From positions 1-64,000 of the forward strand of contig NZ_JXSQ01000007.1 in assembly GCF_000834055.1 (NCBI RefSeq): 64,000 bases of DNA. The letters are read 5' to 3'. This DNA comes from Leucobacter komagatae. Lineage in GTDB: Bacteria > Actinomycetota > Actinomycetes > Actinomycetales > Microbacteriaceae. The stretch's first letter is position 1. Each line of letters begins with the position of its first letter. Position numbers and translations under genes: made by a program. The notes beneath the pieces were generated by a model. That model was not told the DNA's origin. It searched no databases and was given only the letters and a program-made list of their open reading frames with translations. Positions 11,232 to 20,700 of this stretch are shown piece after piece.

Positions 11232-11320
11232 GGTGACGTGTCCGAGCGGCCGAAGGTGCAACACTCGAAATGTTGTGTAGGCAACCCCTACCGCGGGTTC
11301 AAATCCCGCCGTCACCGCCA
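11232..11320 (+). tRNA. tRNA-Ser(CGA), CCA encoded
   Basis: Class II tRNA with a 7-bp acceptor stem (GGTGACG / CGTCACC), anticodon stem CAACA/TGTTG enclosing loop CTCGAAA (anticodon CGA at 11266-11268), a long variable arm (about 11276-11292), T-arm GCGGGTTCAAATCCCGC, discriminator G and genomic CCA. It reads UCG serine codons. A terminator follows directly. Confidence 0.95.
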
Positions 11321-11326
11321 CTGAAG

Positions 11327-11375
11327 AAAAACCCCCGCAGATCCCTTGGAAACAGGGTGATCGCGGGGGTTTTTT
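11327..11375 (+). terminator. Rho-independent terminator after tRNA-Ser
   Basis: AAAAACCCCCGC pairs with GCGGGGGTTTTT and ends in six T. The intervening ATCCC/GGGTGAT bases add an imperfect upper stem. Confidence 0.88.
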
Positions 11376-11496
11376 GCTGTCGCCAGCGCCTGTGCCTGGT
11401 CTTCTCGCTCGGTCCGAGTGCGCTCCGCGCGACGACGCTGAGACGCATTTGAACCCGCACTGAGTCAGGCGGCGCCTCGCCCAGCACCCACGCGCG

Positions 11497-12837
11497 TTAC
11501 GCGCCCAGCAGTAGCCGCCGCTCCGGCAAGTTATCGGTGAGGCCGGCGGCCCGGACAGCCGCCGCTTCGGCCTCCCCCGCGTAGCCGGCCCGCTCAAGCA
11601 GCTCGGCCCGCACCGCGTGCAGCAAGTAGTAGCTGTCGAGTCGGTCCCCCAGGCGCGCAATCTCTGCGAGCGCGGCCTCGGGTCCTCGCACCTCGGCGAG
11701 GGCAACAGCGCGGTTCAGGCGCACGAGCGGTGATGCGTCGAATCGCAACAGCATGTCGTAGAGCGTGAGCACCTGCGGCCAGTCCGTGCGGTCGCTGCTC
11801 ACGGCGTCCGAGTGGCAGGCTCCGATCGCGGCGTGCAGCTGCCAGCGTCCTGGATTGCGGAGTTCTGCCGCGCGCTCGAGTGAGACGTGCCCCGCAGTGA
11901 TCTTCGTTCGGTCCCACAGCGAGCGGTCTTGCTCGGGCAGCCGAACGAGCTCGCCCGCCGCCGAACGCGCTGGCTCCCTCGACCCGTGGAAGAGCAGGAG
12001 GGCACGCAGACCGTGAGCTTCGGCCTCTTCCGGGAGGGACCGCGCAACGACGCTTGCAAGCCAGAGCGCGTCGCCCGCAAGATCCCTATCCGCTTCGGCC
12101 GTATCGCCGGGTCTCAAGTGGGCAGAGTCGTACGTCACAGCGATTACCGCGAGCACGGTGTCAAGCCGCGCCGCTCGCGCACCCCCTCGCGGTACCCGCA
12201 GCGGTATGCCTGCTGAACCGATCTTCCGCTTTGCTCGCGCAATACGTTGGCCCACAGTGGCACTAGGTTCGACTGTTGCCCTCGCTATCTGGTGAGTCGT
12301 CAGGCCCAGCACGGCGCGCAGTGTGAGCGACAACTGGGCGGCAGTAGACAGGGCTGGGTGGCAACAGCCGAACAGCAGTGCGACGCGCTCATCCACCTCG
12401 TCGTCGGCGCCCGAGCCGATGCTCGGAGCAGGATAATCAGCTTCGTCGTCCTCAGAGCTGCCGGGGGACGCTTCGATGCCGTACAAGCCTTCGCCAGGCG
12501 CTGGCTGACCGCCTGGGCCGGTCGGTGCTGCGCGAGCGAGCACGTCACGATACTTCCGGGAACGCCGCACAATATCGAGCGCGTTGCGACGGGCTGCTGT
12601 CATGAGCCATGCACCTGGCTGCGGCGGTACGCCGTCACGCCGCCACTGGCGGAGCGCTTCTTCGATCGCCGAGGCGGTGGCTTCCTCCGCGACGTCCAGG
12701 CTGCCGAATGAGCGCGCGAGCGCGACGACGATCCGCGCGCTCTCGTCGCGAACGACGCAGGCCAGTGCGGCGTCAGACGATTGCGGCAGTGACCCCGCGT
12801 GCGGGTCCAGCCTCGCGCCCGCGCGCTCATCACTCAC
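11497..12837 (-). CDS. ECF sigma factor with C-terminal extension (ECF42 type)
   Basis: 446-residue RNA polymerase sigma factor. Region 2 occupies about residues 20-95 (LDVAEEATASAIEEAL, then LMTAARRNALDIVRR) and region 4 about 150-200 (SLTLRAVLGLTTHQIARA). A long C-terminal helical, TPR-like extension completes it; ECF42 factors are known for this and for a DGPF-protein partner. The GTG start overlaps the partner's stop codon by four bases (GTGA). There is no anti-sigma factor beside it; ECF42 control is thought to use the extension. Confidence 0.88.
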   Translation of the reverse strand: MSDERAGARLDPHAGSLPQSSDAALACVVRDESARIVVALARSFGSLDVAEEATASAIEEALRQWRRDGVPPQPGAWLMTAARRNALDIVRRSRKYRDVLARAAPTGPGGQPAPGEGLYGIEASPGSSEDDEADYPAPSIGSGADDEVDERVALLFGCCHPALSTAAQLSLTLRAVLGLTTHQIARATVEPSATVGQRIARAKRKIGSAGIPLRVPRGGARAARLDTVLAVIAVTYDSAHLRPGDTAEADRDLAGDALWLASVVARSLPEEAEAHGLRALLLFHGSREPARSAAGELVRLPEQDRSLWDRTKITAGHVSLERAAELRNPGRWQLHAAIGACHSDAVSSDRTDWPQVLTLYDMLLRFDASPLVRLNRAVALAEVRGPEAALAEIARLGDRLDSYYLLHAVRAELLERAGYAGEAEAAAVRAAGLTDNLPERRLLLGA

Positions 12838-13202
12838 AGCGCGAAGAGTTCCTCTTCGTCAAACATGGGTCGAATCTCTACCGAGTTTCCCTCGAGGTCG
12901 AGGAGCGGCCACGTTCGTGCAAGCGCTACGGCTTCGTCAAGATCGGCCACATCGACAAGAGTAAATCCACCAATGACCTCCTTTGCCTCGGTGAAGGGAC
13001 CGTCGACGACGACGGGCCCCGCGCTGTCGGCACGCACGGTCGTCGCGGTCTCTACCGGGTGAAGCGCCGCACCGCCCTCGAGGATCGCCGCACTGTTGAT
13101 CTCGTGCCACTCAAGCACTCGCTGCAGATCAGCCCGCTCACGCTCCGCGGAGACCGCTGCGTCGAGCTTCGGATCGGACGTAAACATCAAAACGTATTTC
13201 AT
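12834..13202 (-). CDS. DGPF/YCII-domain protein, partner of the ECF42 sigma factor
   Basis: 122-residue alpha/beta-barrel protein of the YCII-related family, beginning MKYVLMFTSDP and containing the namesake motif in VVVDGPFTEAKEV followed by GGFTLVDV. Start ATG at 13202 has AAGGAG five bases upstream. It overlaps the sigma gene by four bases, so the two are co-translated. The biochemical role of these proteins is unsettled. Confidence 0.88.
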   Translation of the reverse strand: MKYVLMFTSDPKLDAAVSAERERADLQRVLEWHEINSAAILEGGAALHPVETATTVRADSAGPVVVDGPFTEAKEVIGGFTLVDVADLDEAVALARTWPLLDLEGNSVEIRPMFDEEELFAL

Positions 13203-13490
13203 GGCACTCCTTGAGTAGTTCGAGCGGTCGATTAACCGTCGCATGAGTACAGCGAACGATCAACCGGCTTTTCGACACCACCCCGAAAATCTTTTCAAGC
13301 CAACGGCCAAACGCAGCTCGCCGGGTTGCCCGCCGGGAGGGCGGGCTCACGGGGTGAACGCACATATTGCCGCCGCGCCCGGCATCAACTTCGCGGAAAA
13401 GGGGTCCGCGCGGAGGAAAGGTGCTCGCGCGACGACGCTGTTGCTGGCCCACGCCGGTGAGCCGCCCGCGCACACGGTTTCCGCCGCTTT

Positions 13491-13994
13491 CTACCTTTGC
13501 GAAGCTCGCTCGAGCACATCCCTGACGAACGCGAGTGACCGCTGCGCGAGCTGCTGCCGTCTTGCGGCAATGAGCTCCTCAGCTGGTGGATCCAGTGGGG
13601 TGAGCGGGCGAAGCGCGTTGACGCGCGCATTGCAGTCGAGGTCAACGCACAGGTAGGTGCCGAGTGTGGACTGGTCGCGCTGCAATTGCGAGGTCGGCGC
13701 GGTGAAGAGCGCGACCTGTTCAAAGCGGCGGGGGATCCTGCAGAACTCACACATCACCGCCCGCTTGACAGAGTTCCTCGTTCGCGTCTTTGTCAGCATG
13801 ATGCCCTCGGGGCCGCTCACACCATCGACGAAGATGTAACCGCGTTGCGGGGCGCTCGGGTCGCGCCATCCGAGGTAGTCGCGCTCCTCCACAGCCGGGG
13901 TGAAGCTGTGCCGCGGCATGCGCGCGGTCTTGCGGGTTGCGGCGTCGACGTTTCCGAGGGCGTCGCGGAGCGCCGTGAGTGTGTACGGCTGCAT
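13491..13994 (-). CDS. FBP-domain protein with treble-clef zinc finger
   Basis: 167 residues. The C-terminal half carries CEFCRIPRR and GTYLCVDLDCNARV, the four-Cys treble-clef pattern of the FBP_C family, best known from the FusB/FBP elongation-factor-G-binding proteins linked to fusidic-acid protection. The N-terminal half has the conserved GYIFVDGVSGPEG stretch. ATG at 13994 is chosen for AAGGGA just upstream; upstream in-frame codons lie in the operator. Divergent from a TetR gene over a shared palindrome. An actual role on EF-G is not shown by sequence. Confidence 0.75.
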   Translation of the reverse strand: MQPYTLTALRDALGNVDAATRKTARMPRHSFTPAVEERDYLGWRDPSAPQRGYIFVDGVSGPEGIMLTKTRTRNSVKRAVMCEFCRIPRRFEQVALFTAPTSQLQRDQSTLGTYLCVDLDCNARVNALRPLTPLDPPAEELIAARRQQLAQRSLAFVRDVLERASQR

Positions 13995-14016
13995 GAGTTC
14001 CCTTTCCTCTATCCAA

Positions 14017-14034
14017 TTTGTACATGCGTACAAA
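14017..14034. promoter_or_regulatory. TetR-type operator, TTTGTAC-ATGC-GTACAAA
   Basis: Perfect 7-bp arms with a 4-base centre, 22 bases before the FBP-domain start and 43 before the divergent TetR start. It probably allows the TetR protein to control both genes. Confidence 0.65.
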
Positions 14035-14077
14035 TCTTCCGGATAGACTACATGGTGTTTGTAAGAGACGAGGATTC

Positions 14078-14602
14078 ATGGCCTACCTACCCCGGCCCGA
14101 GCGCCGCGCGAGCATCGTCGAGGCGACCGTTCGGGTCATGCGAGCCGAGGGTCTGGAGGGCGTGTCTGCCAGGTCCGTCGCGGCAGAGGTCGGTGGATCA
14201 CCCGGCCTCATCCACCAGCACTTTCCGAGCGTGCCCGACCTCGTTGCGACTGCGTGGCGGGAGTACGTCGCCGAGAGCCTCGTTGGTTTCGAGAGTGCTG
14301 TGCGCGGCGAGGGCAGCGATCCGCTCCGAGAGTTCTTCGGCAACCACCTTGACCCGGAGCAGGACGCCGAGGTTGCCCTGTGGGTGAGCGCCTGGGCACA
14401 CGCGCTGCGCTCACCGGAGTTCGGGGCGGTGTTTGCCGACACGCTTGCCGAGCTCACGCGGGCGCTGCGAGCGGCCTCCCCCGATCTCTCCGAGGCCGCC
14501 GCGGAGCGCACCGTGCTGCTCGGCGTCGCCCTCGCCGGCATGCAGCGGATCGCGCCGGATCGCTACGGGCAGGATCGGCTGGCGGAGATCGTCGGCAGCT
14601 GA
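14078..14602 (+). CDS. TetR-family transcriptional regulator
   Basis: 174 residues. An N-terminal helix-turn-helix lies at about residues 10-55 (SIVEATVRVMRAEGL, then VSARSVAAEVGGSPGLIHQHF), with an all-helical ligand/dimer domain resembling BetI-like TetR_C domains. Start ATG at 14078 has GAGGA upstream. The palindrome in the divergent promoter is its likely operator, with its own gene and the FBP-domain gene as likely targets. Ligand unknown. Confidence 0.88.
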   Translation: MAYLPRPERRASIVEATVRVMRAEGLEGVSARSVAAEVGGSPGLIHQHFPSVPDLVATAWREYVAESLVGFESAVRGEGSDPLREFFGNHLDPEQDAEVALWVSAWAHALRSPEFGAVFADTLAELTRALRAASPDLSEAAAERTVLLGVALAGMQRIAPDRYGQDRLAEIVGS

Positions 14603-14682
14603 GCGGGCCGCACCCGAGTTGCGGGACCGCCCCCGGCCGCGCACGCAGACCCCGTGCGCCGGCACCTCACATGGCGGCTTGA

Positions 14683-14694
14683 TACGGTGTGCCC
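14683..14694 (+). promoter_or_regulatory. Leaderless -10 element
   Basis: TACGGT, six bases (GTGCCC), then ATG at 14695. Confidence 0.45.
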
Positions 14695-14958
14695 ATGTTT
14701 GCGGGAGTGGGGGCTGCGTTGCTTGCCGTCGAGCTGCGCGCGCTCGACGCTGCTGCTGCCGCGTTCTCAGGGCGACTCCCTCCAACTCTCGACGATTTCG
14801 ATCTCTCCGGCCAACGCGGTGGGCTCTGCGTGAGCGACGCAAGTCACATCGAAAACATCGTGATCATTGGCGCATCGGCGTGCATCGCCGGCGCAGCGCT
14901 GTTACTCCTCGCCCAGGTGTTCCGGCGCAGGTCAATACGCGCCGGGCGGTCCGACTGA
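14695..14958 (+). CDS. Hypothetical small membrane protein
   Basis: 87 residues, not recognised. The N-terminal half is Ala/Leu-rich and the C-terminal half has one clear membrane segment (IVIIGASACIAGAALLLLAQ) followed by a basic tail RRRSIRAGR, so the C-terminus is probably cytoplasmic. The ATG at 14695 is supported by the leaderless-type TACGGT box; an in-frame GTG at 14689 is the alternative. A coding assignment is plausible but not certain. Confidence 0.5.
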   Translation: MFAGVGAALLAVELRALDAAAAAFSGRLPPTLDDFDLSGQRGGLCVSDASHIENIVIIGASACIAGAALLLLAQVFRRRSIRAGRSD

Positions 14959-15073
14959 TCCCACGCGCGGGACCCGCCACATCAGAGTGATAGGCGACGC
15001 GCCACGGGGTCGCCCTCAGCCATTACTGCGAGTATGTGTTGCGTATCGCACACCCCGTTGGACGGAGAGCATC

Positions 15074-15511
15074 GTGTCACAGGTCAATATCACCAAGCAG
15101 CACCCCGACGTTTACAAGCAGTTGGCAGCGCTCAGCAGCGCAGCGGAGGCGGCAGCAGCAGCAGCGGGCCTCGACGGGAAACTCATCGAGCTTGTCAAGA
15201 TCCGGGTCTCTCAGCTCAACGGCTGTGCGTTTTGCACCCGCCTGCACACGCGCGAAGCGGTGGAGCTCGGCGAGAGCACCGACCGGCTCGCCGTGCTTCC
15301 CGCATGGTGGGAGTCGCAGTATTTCTCGCCGCTCGAGGCGTCCGCGCTCGGCCTCGCCGAGGAGGTCACCCGGTTATCGGTTCCCGCCCGCACCGATTGG
15401 GACAATGACGCGCTCTCCGAGGAGCAGGTGTCTGCTGTGAGCTGGCTCGCGCTCGTCATGGGCGCGTGGAACCGGGTGGCGATCCGCAGCGGCTACCGCG
15501 TCGCCCCATAA
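15074..15511 (+). CDS. Carboxymuconolactone decarboxylase (AhpD-like) family protein
   Basis: 145-residue all-helical protein with the AhpD-type redox motif NGCAFCTRLHTREA (Cys-x-x-Cys plus downstream His) near residue 55. Family members act as alkylhydroperoxidases or peroxiredoxin partners; this length and motif fit that branch rather than true carboxymuconolactone decarboxylases. GTG at 15074 has GGAG six bases upstream. Monocistronic. The physiological reductant is unknown. Confidence 0.85.
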   Translation: MSQVNITKQHPDVYKQLAALSSAAEAAAAAAGLDGKLIELVKIRVSQLNGCAFCTRLHTREAVELGESTDRLAVLPAWWESQYFSPLEASALGLAEEVTRLSVPARTDWDNDALSEEQVSAVSWLALVMGAWNRVAIRSGYRVAP

Positions 15512-15560
15512 CCACCGCCCCACGCTTGACATTTGGGCGTAGCCCGGCTGGACTGGCTCA

Positions 15561-15884
15561 ATGCTGGCGCTTGGTTGGATAATGACAATCGCGGGGATCG
15601 GTCTAATGATCACCTCTACCGCGCTCACAGTGCGCGCGAATCGGGGCCGACGGATCCCGCTGCTGGGCTGGCCAGATCCGATCCCGGCGCACAGCCTGTG
15701 GACTCAGGCAATAGGGATCGCTCTCGTGCTCGCCGCCGGCACCATGGTTGCCCGCGAGATCGCACCGTGGAACCTCGTCGCGCTCGCACTCACCTCCCCC
15801 GTTGCGCTGATCATGCTGGTGACACACAACCGCGCGCTCGCATCTCAGGGCGCCGTTGACGCCACGGCAGAATCTCGCCCCTGA
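15561..15884 (+). CDS. Hypothetical membrane protein
   Basis: 107 residues with about three hydrophobic segments (LGWIMTIAGIGLMITSTALT, a middle AIGIALVLAAGTMVA, and LVALALTSPVALIMLV) and basic loops. No family recognised. The ATG at 15561 has no ribosome-binding site; TGGACT with a six-base gap is close to the leaderless pattern. Confidence 0.6.
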   Translation: MLALGWIMTIAGIGLMITSTALTVRANRGRRIPLLGWPDPIPAHSLWTQAIGIALVLAAGTMVAREIAPWNLVALALTSPVALIMLVTHNRALASQGAVDATAESRP

Positions 15885-15897
15885 GATTCCTCAAGAG

Positions 15898-15928
15898 CGG
15901 AAAACCCGGAAACTGATACGGTTTTCCG
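15898..15928. terminator. Hairpin downstream of the small membrane protein gene
   Basis: CGGAAAACC and GGTTTTCCG pair over 9 bp; a second short stem CCCC-TTTC-GGGG follows immediately. Probably a terminator of the upstream gene, or a leader structure of the peptide transporter 160 bases on. Confidence 0.45.
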
Positions 15929-15948
15929 TGGCCCCTTTCGGGGCGTGA

Positions 15949-15960
15949 ATGCCCGGGCAT
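15949..15960. repeat. 12-bp perfect palindrome ATGCCCGGGCAT
   Basis: A fully symmetrical site 125 bases before the POT transporter start. Possible operator; no other support. Confidence 0.3.
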
Positions 15961-16085
15961 CGCCCGCACACTCGTTCGCGCTCCAATCCCCGGGGCTCTT
16001 TTCATTGGTTTCTGATTCGCAGCGGTGCGCCCTCGCACTGCGCTGCGAGGTGGCCTCGTTCGCGTAGCACCCCGAGGGGGAACAC

Positions 16086-17579
16086 GTGTCATCACCCACC
16101 ACCCAGCCCGATAGTCCGGCCGCGGCCGGCTCCGGGCCGTCGCAGAGCCGCGGCTTCTTTGGCCACCCGTGGGGCCTCGCGAACCTCGCGGGCGTCGAAA
16201 TGTGGGAGCGTTTCAGCTTTTACGGCATGCAGGCACTGCTTGCTTTCTATATCTACCACTCAGTCACCGACGGCGGCCTCGGCATGTCGCAGACGGCAGC
16301 GACCTCGATCGTCGGCGCCTACGGCGGTCTCGTCTACCTGTCGGCCGTGCTCGGCGGCTGGGTTGCTGACCGCGTGCTCGGGGCCGAGCGCACGCTGCTC
16401 ACCGCGGCGTTCCTCATCATGGGCGGTCACCTCGCGCTCGCGTTCATCCCGGGTATGCTCGGCCTGGCGATCGGCCTCGTCGGTGTTGCCCTCGGTTCGG
16501 GATCACTGAAGACCACCACCTCGACGGTGCTCGGCGACCTATACGAGAAGGGCGACCCGCGCCGCGACGCCGCGTTCTCGATCTACTACATGGGCGTGAA
16601 CATCGGCGGCTTCGCCGGCCCGCTCCTCACGAGCGCGCTCTGGGGCTGGAAGAACTTCCACTGGGGCTTTGGGCTCGCCGCAATCGGCATGGCCGTCGGC
16701 CTCACCCAGTACCTTTTGCTACGCAGGCACACGGTGAGCAAGGCGAGCATGAAGCCAGGCAATCCACTGTCGCCCGCGCAGCAGCGCATCTGGTCGGTCA
16801 TCTTCCTCGCCGCGATCGCGGCCGTCGCGATCGCAGTCTCCCTTGGCCTCATCACCGCGGAGAACCTGTCGACCGTCGTCGTCGCGCTCATTGTGATCAC
16901 CGTCGTCGCGCTGTTCACCGTGATCCTCACGAGCCACCAGGTCTCGAAGACCGAGCGCCGCCAGGTGGTCTCCTTCATTCCGCTGTTCCTCGCCTCCGCC
17001 GTGTTCTGGTCGCTGTCGCAGCAGCAGTTCACGGTGCTCGCGATCTACGCTGACCAGCGCCTGAACCGCAACATCTTCGGCTGGGAGATGCCGCCGAGCA
17101 TGGTGCAGACGATCAACCCGATGCTCATCATCATCCTCGCGGGCGTCTTCGCAGCCATCTGGGTCAAGCTCGGCGATCGCCAGCCGAGCACCCCGGTGAA
17201 GTTCTCGATCGGCACGGCCATCATGGGCGTCGCGTTCTTGTGCTTCATTCCCTTTGCCGGCGGCGCGAACGGGACCGTGCCGCTGCTCGCCTATGCCTTC
17301 ATTATTCTGCTGCTCACCCTCGCGGAGCTCAGCATCTCCCCGGTCGGGCAGTCGCTCGCAACGAAGCTCGCGCCGAAGGCGTTCCACTCGCAGATGGTCG
17401 CGCTCTTCTTCCTGTCGATCTCGCTTGGCTCGGCGGCATCGGGAACGCTCTCGCGTTTCTACACGCCGGAAACCGAGGTACCGTACTTCCTCGCACTCGG
17501 CGGTGCGTCGATCGCGGTGGGTGCCGTACTGTTCCTCATCCGCAAGCCGGTACTTCGGCTGATGGGCGGGATCCGCTAA
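16086..17579 (+). CDS. POT/PTR family proton-dependent oligopeptide transporter
   Basis: 497-residue secondary transporter importing di- and tripeptides with protons. The POT signature is in the first membrane helix, EMWERFSFYGMQ (the ExxER motif for proton coupling, about residues 38-49). About 12-14 hydrophobic segments follow. The second POT signature region is seen around GVNIGGFAGPLL. GTG at 16086 has AGGGGG six bases upstream. Single gene with its own terminator. Confidence 0.93.
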   Translation: MSSPTTQPDSPAAAGSGPSQSRGFFGHPWGLANLAGVEMWERFSFYGMQALLAFYIYHSVTDGGLGMSQTAATSIVGAYGGLVYLSAVLGGWVADRVLGAERTLLTAAFLIMGGHLALAFIPGMLGLAIGLVGVALGSGSLKTTTSTVLGDLYEKGDPRRDAAFSIYYMGVNIGGFAGPLLTSALWGWKNFHWGFGLAAIGMAVGLTQYLLLRRHTVSKASMKPGNPLSPAQQRIWSVIFLAAIAAVAIAVSLGLITAENLSTVVVALIVITVVALFTVILTSHQVSKTERRQVVSFIPLFLASAVFWSLSQQQFTVLAIYADQRLNRNIFGWEMPPSMVQTINPMLIIILAGVFAAIWVKLGDRQPSTPVKFSIGTAIMGVAFLCFIPFAGGANGTVPLLAYAFIILLLTLAELSISPVGQSLATKLAPKAFHSQMVALFFLSISLGSAASGTLSRFYTPETEVPYFLALGGASIAVGAVLFLIRKPVLRLMGGIR

Positions 17580-17611
17580 CCACGCGGTCGCCTTCGTCAC
17601 CGCACCCCAAA

Positions 17612-17643
17612 GGGCCGGGTGAAGCATGTGCTTCACCCGGCCC
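17612..17643. terminator. Hairpin between POT transporter and adhesin genes
   Basis: 15-bp perfect arms (17612-17626, 17629-17643; GGGCCGGGTGAAGCA) between convergent genes, followed on the plus strand by CTCTTGTGT. Probably bidirectional. Confidence 0.8.
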
Positions 17644-17730
17644 CTCTTGTGTCGCAGCGTGTTCTTGGGGTGTGGCCGCCTTGAGCTCCTGGGGGGATGT
17701 CTCGGCGACCGCGCTGCGGGTCTGTGTGGA

Positions 17731-20700
17731 TCAGCTGGTCGGCTGGCGCCTCCTCCGCCAGAGCAACGCCGCCCCGCCGAGCAGCAGGAGCCCGCCTGCG
17801 ACGCCGGCGATGCTGCCTAGCTGTCCACCGGTGATGGCCAGCCCCCAGAGCAACACGGTCGCGCTGTCTGAGTGCTTTCCGGAGTCTTCCGGGTCACCGA
17901 AGGTGTGGAATTCGACGATCGCAGTGTTTGTCACAGCGGTGCGTGTCGAAGCTGGGTCGACCACAACCGAGAGCGTAATCGTCGGGGCTTGCGATGCGCC
18001 TCCTGTCGCGCCGTTCGGCTGCAACGGCCCAAACAAGACGCACCGGAGTGTGCCACCGTAGCCGCTCGAAGACTGCCCCGTCACACTGCACTCACGCCAG
18101 TTGGGGAATGTGCCAGCTTCCCCTTTGCCTGCCCAGGTCACCTCGCTGACTCGGAGATCGGTTGGGATCTTGTCGGTCACGACGACGCCCTCTGCAGCGC
18201 TGTCGTCACTCACGTTCTTCACCGCGAGGGTGTAGTCGAACGGCTTGCCCGGCTGCGTGCGTGTTGTGCTCGCTTCCTTGTCAATCCGCACGTCGGAGTG
18301 CCTTGCAGCTCCACACCCCGCCGTCGCAGGCGGATACCCGGCATTGAACGTGAGCGTGGGGTTCACGGAGAACTCGATGGTCGTGTTGCCGCGCCACGCG
18401 AAGTCGAGTTCGCTCGGGTCAAGGATCAGCCCGTTGAACACGTACTCTGCGGCCTGTGCTTTCGTCATCTCGGTCGTCGTGCCAGGAAGCAAGTACTTCC
18501 CTGCTGCATTGAGATCGGAAGCGCGGATCGCACGCCACCCCGGGTAGTCGATGCTGATGCCCGACGGGGTGAACGCTGAGCCAGGCCAGGTGATCTCATC
18601 ATTCCAGCTTGCTGATCCGCCTGGTGAGGCAAGCGTGACTGCTGCCGGGTCGGTTGTCGCGATGGCACCGTCTGGAGTCCAGCGGAACTTCACTGGCAGG
18701 TCCTTCAGGAGCGCCGACTTGTTCACGGACCAGCCGAGCAGCGGTGCGTCTGCAACGCACAGCGTGTAGACGGTTGCTGTGAGGTCCCGAGTTGGTACCT
18801 CAGCATCGTCACAGTTGTTATCGGGGTTCGCGTCGCCAACCATCTCCACGCACGCTGTGTTCTGTAGCGAGTCGAGCGCCACTGGTGCGTCAGGTTTCGG
18901 GTCCCCGGAAAGGATGGGCTTCTCGTCCATCGCGGTTGCAGGCAGGAACTCGACAGTGACGCGCACCGTCACCGACTCGCCGACTCCGATTTCGTCAATC
19001 GACAGTTCGACCTTGTTGCCGGTAAACCCAGGAGCTGGGCCCCACCCGGAGTTCGGTTCCACTGCCAGCCCCGTCACCCGCAGGCGATCACTGATGTCGG
19101 AGTCGGTCACGGTCACGTCCGTTGCGGGAACGTTTCCTTCGTTCTTCACTGTGAGCACGTAGTCGAAGGTGTCGCCCGGCTGCACCGACGTCTCGCCTTC
19201 CGCGAGCTCAGCGGTCTTGTTGATACTCACGTCGGTGATATCGGGGACATTCACGACCTGGCAACCATCGTCCTCGGCCTCAAAGTCGCCCGAGGCGATG
19301 CGCCCGATATTCGGGATGACGATGCCGCTGCCTCCCGTGTCGGCGCACTCCGCTGGTGTGCCCTTGTCGGTCGTCGTCACCTTCACGGTCGCGGTCACGG
19401 TGTAGCGGTACTCCGTGTGCCCGGCGCGCACCCCATCTGGGGTGAAAGCGGCACCAGAGACGATCGTCCATGTTCCCGTACCGTCCCAGCGTGTGTTACG
19501 GGGAGAAGGCGTGGCATCGGTTGCTGCCGTAGCGGCCCAGTCTCCGACAAGTTCGACACCGGCGGGGAGCTGCGGCTCGTCCGTAAGTGTGAACTTCAGA
19601 CCGGCGGGGTTGGCAGCTTCCGTGGTCGGGTAGCGCACCGCGATCTCATAGCTCAGACCGAAGGTTCCGTCACCGTTGTCAGTGGTTTCACCGCCTGTCT
19701 TCTCAATCGTTGGAAGCACAGGCTCCGCGCATGCCTCGACCGGTGTCGTGACGCTGCCCGAGGTGAGCTCTGCGGTGTTGAGGAAACCTGCTGCCCCGTC
19801 TTCACCTGGTGTGCACTCGCTGGTGCCGCCGGTCAAGGCCCGTGATGTCACCCGAGCATTCACCTTCACCTGGTACTCGTGGGTGTCCCCGGCCTTGATT
19901 GATGTGCCGTGCGCGAGCTTGGCGCTCCAGGTCGCGCTGTCGAAGTCGCCTCCGGCGCCACCCTCGGTGCTCCAGGACGCCGACGAAATGTCGATCCCCG
20001 CACCGAAGTTGAGGGCGTCATCGAGGTCGTATTTTGCCGACAACCCCTCGGGGTTTGCAGCCCCCTTGGTTGGCACGCTCACCCGAATCACATAGTCGAC
20101 AGTCCAGTTGCCGTCGGGGTCCTGGGAGGTCTGTACGACAGATTTCGTGACCGTTGGGTAGATGCGCTCCTGCACGGGAACGCATACGTTGCCCTCATCG
20201 ATGATTTCCGTTCCCTGCAGCAGGGCCGCGGTGTTGAAGAACGCGGTTCCGGTCCCGGCGCATTCGCTGAGCTCAGGCGACAATTCCCCCGGAAGCGATG
20301 CTTCCCAGGTAACGAGCCAGGTGTGCGGCTCGTCGGTGGCTCCGAGCGCGACGGGTGACCCCGCGAATACCGTACCAGGTGTAATCGGGAATGCTGCCTG
20401 CGATTGGTCGTCTCCCGTGCGCTTCGCGGTGCCTGCGCCGAGCGCGATGCCGTCGGCAAACGCTGGGGTATCGGTCAGCGAATAGAACGTGTCGAAGCCG
20501 CTCGGAGTCACGGTGAGCAGATAGCTCACGTGCCAGAGGTCTGGATCCGTCGCGTCCTGCACAGCACCGACCGCAGTCTTCGCGATGCTGGGCACGCCAG
20601 GCTCTGCGCAGTCTGCGTCGGTGTGAGAGACGCCCGCTGCGGTAACGGTAGCGGCGTTCAGGAAGCCGCCAGCCGTCTCGTCGGCGGAACAGGTGAGCTT

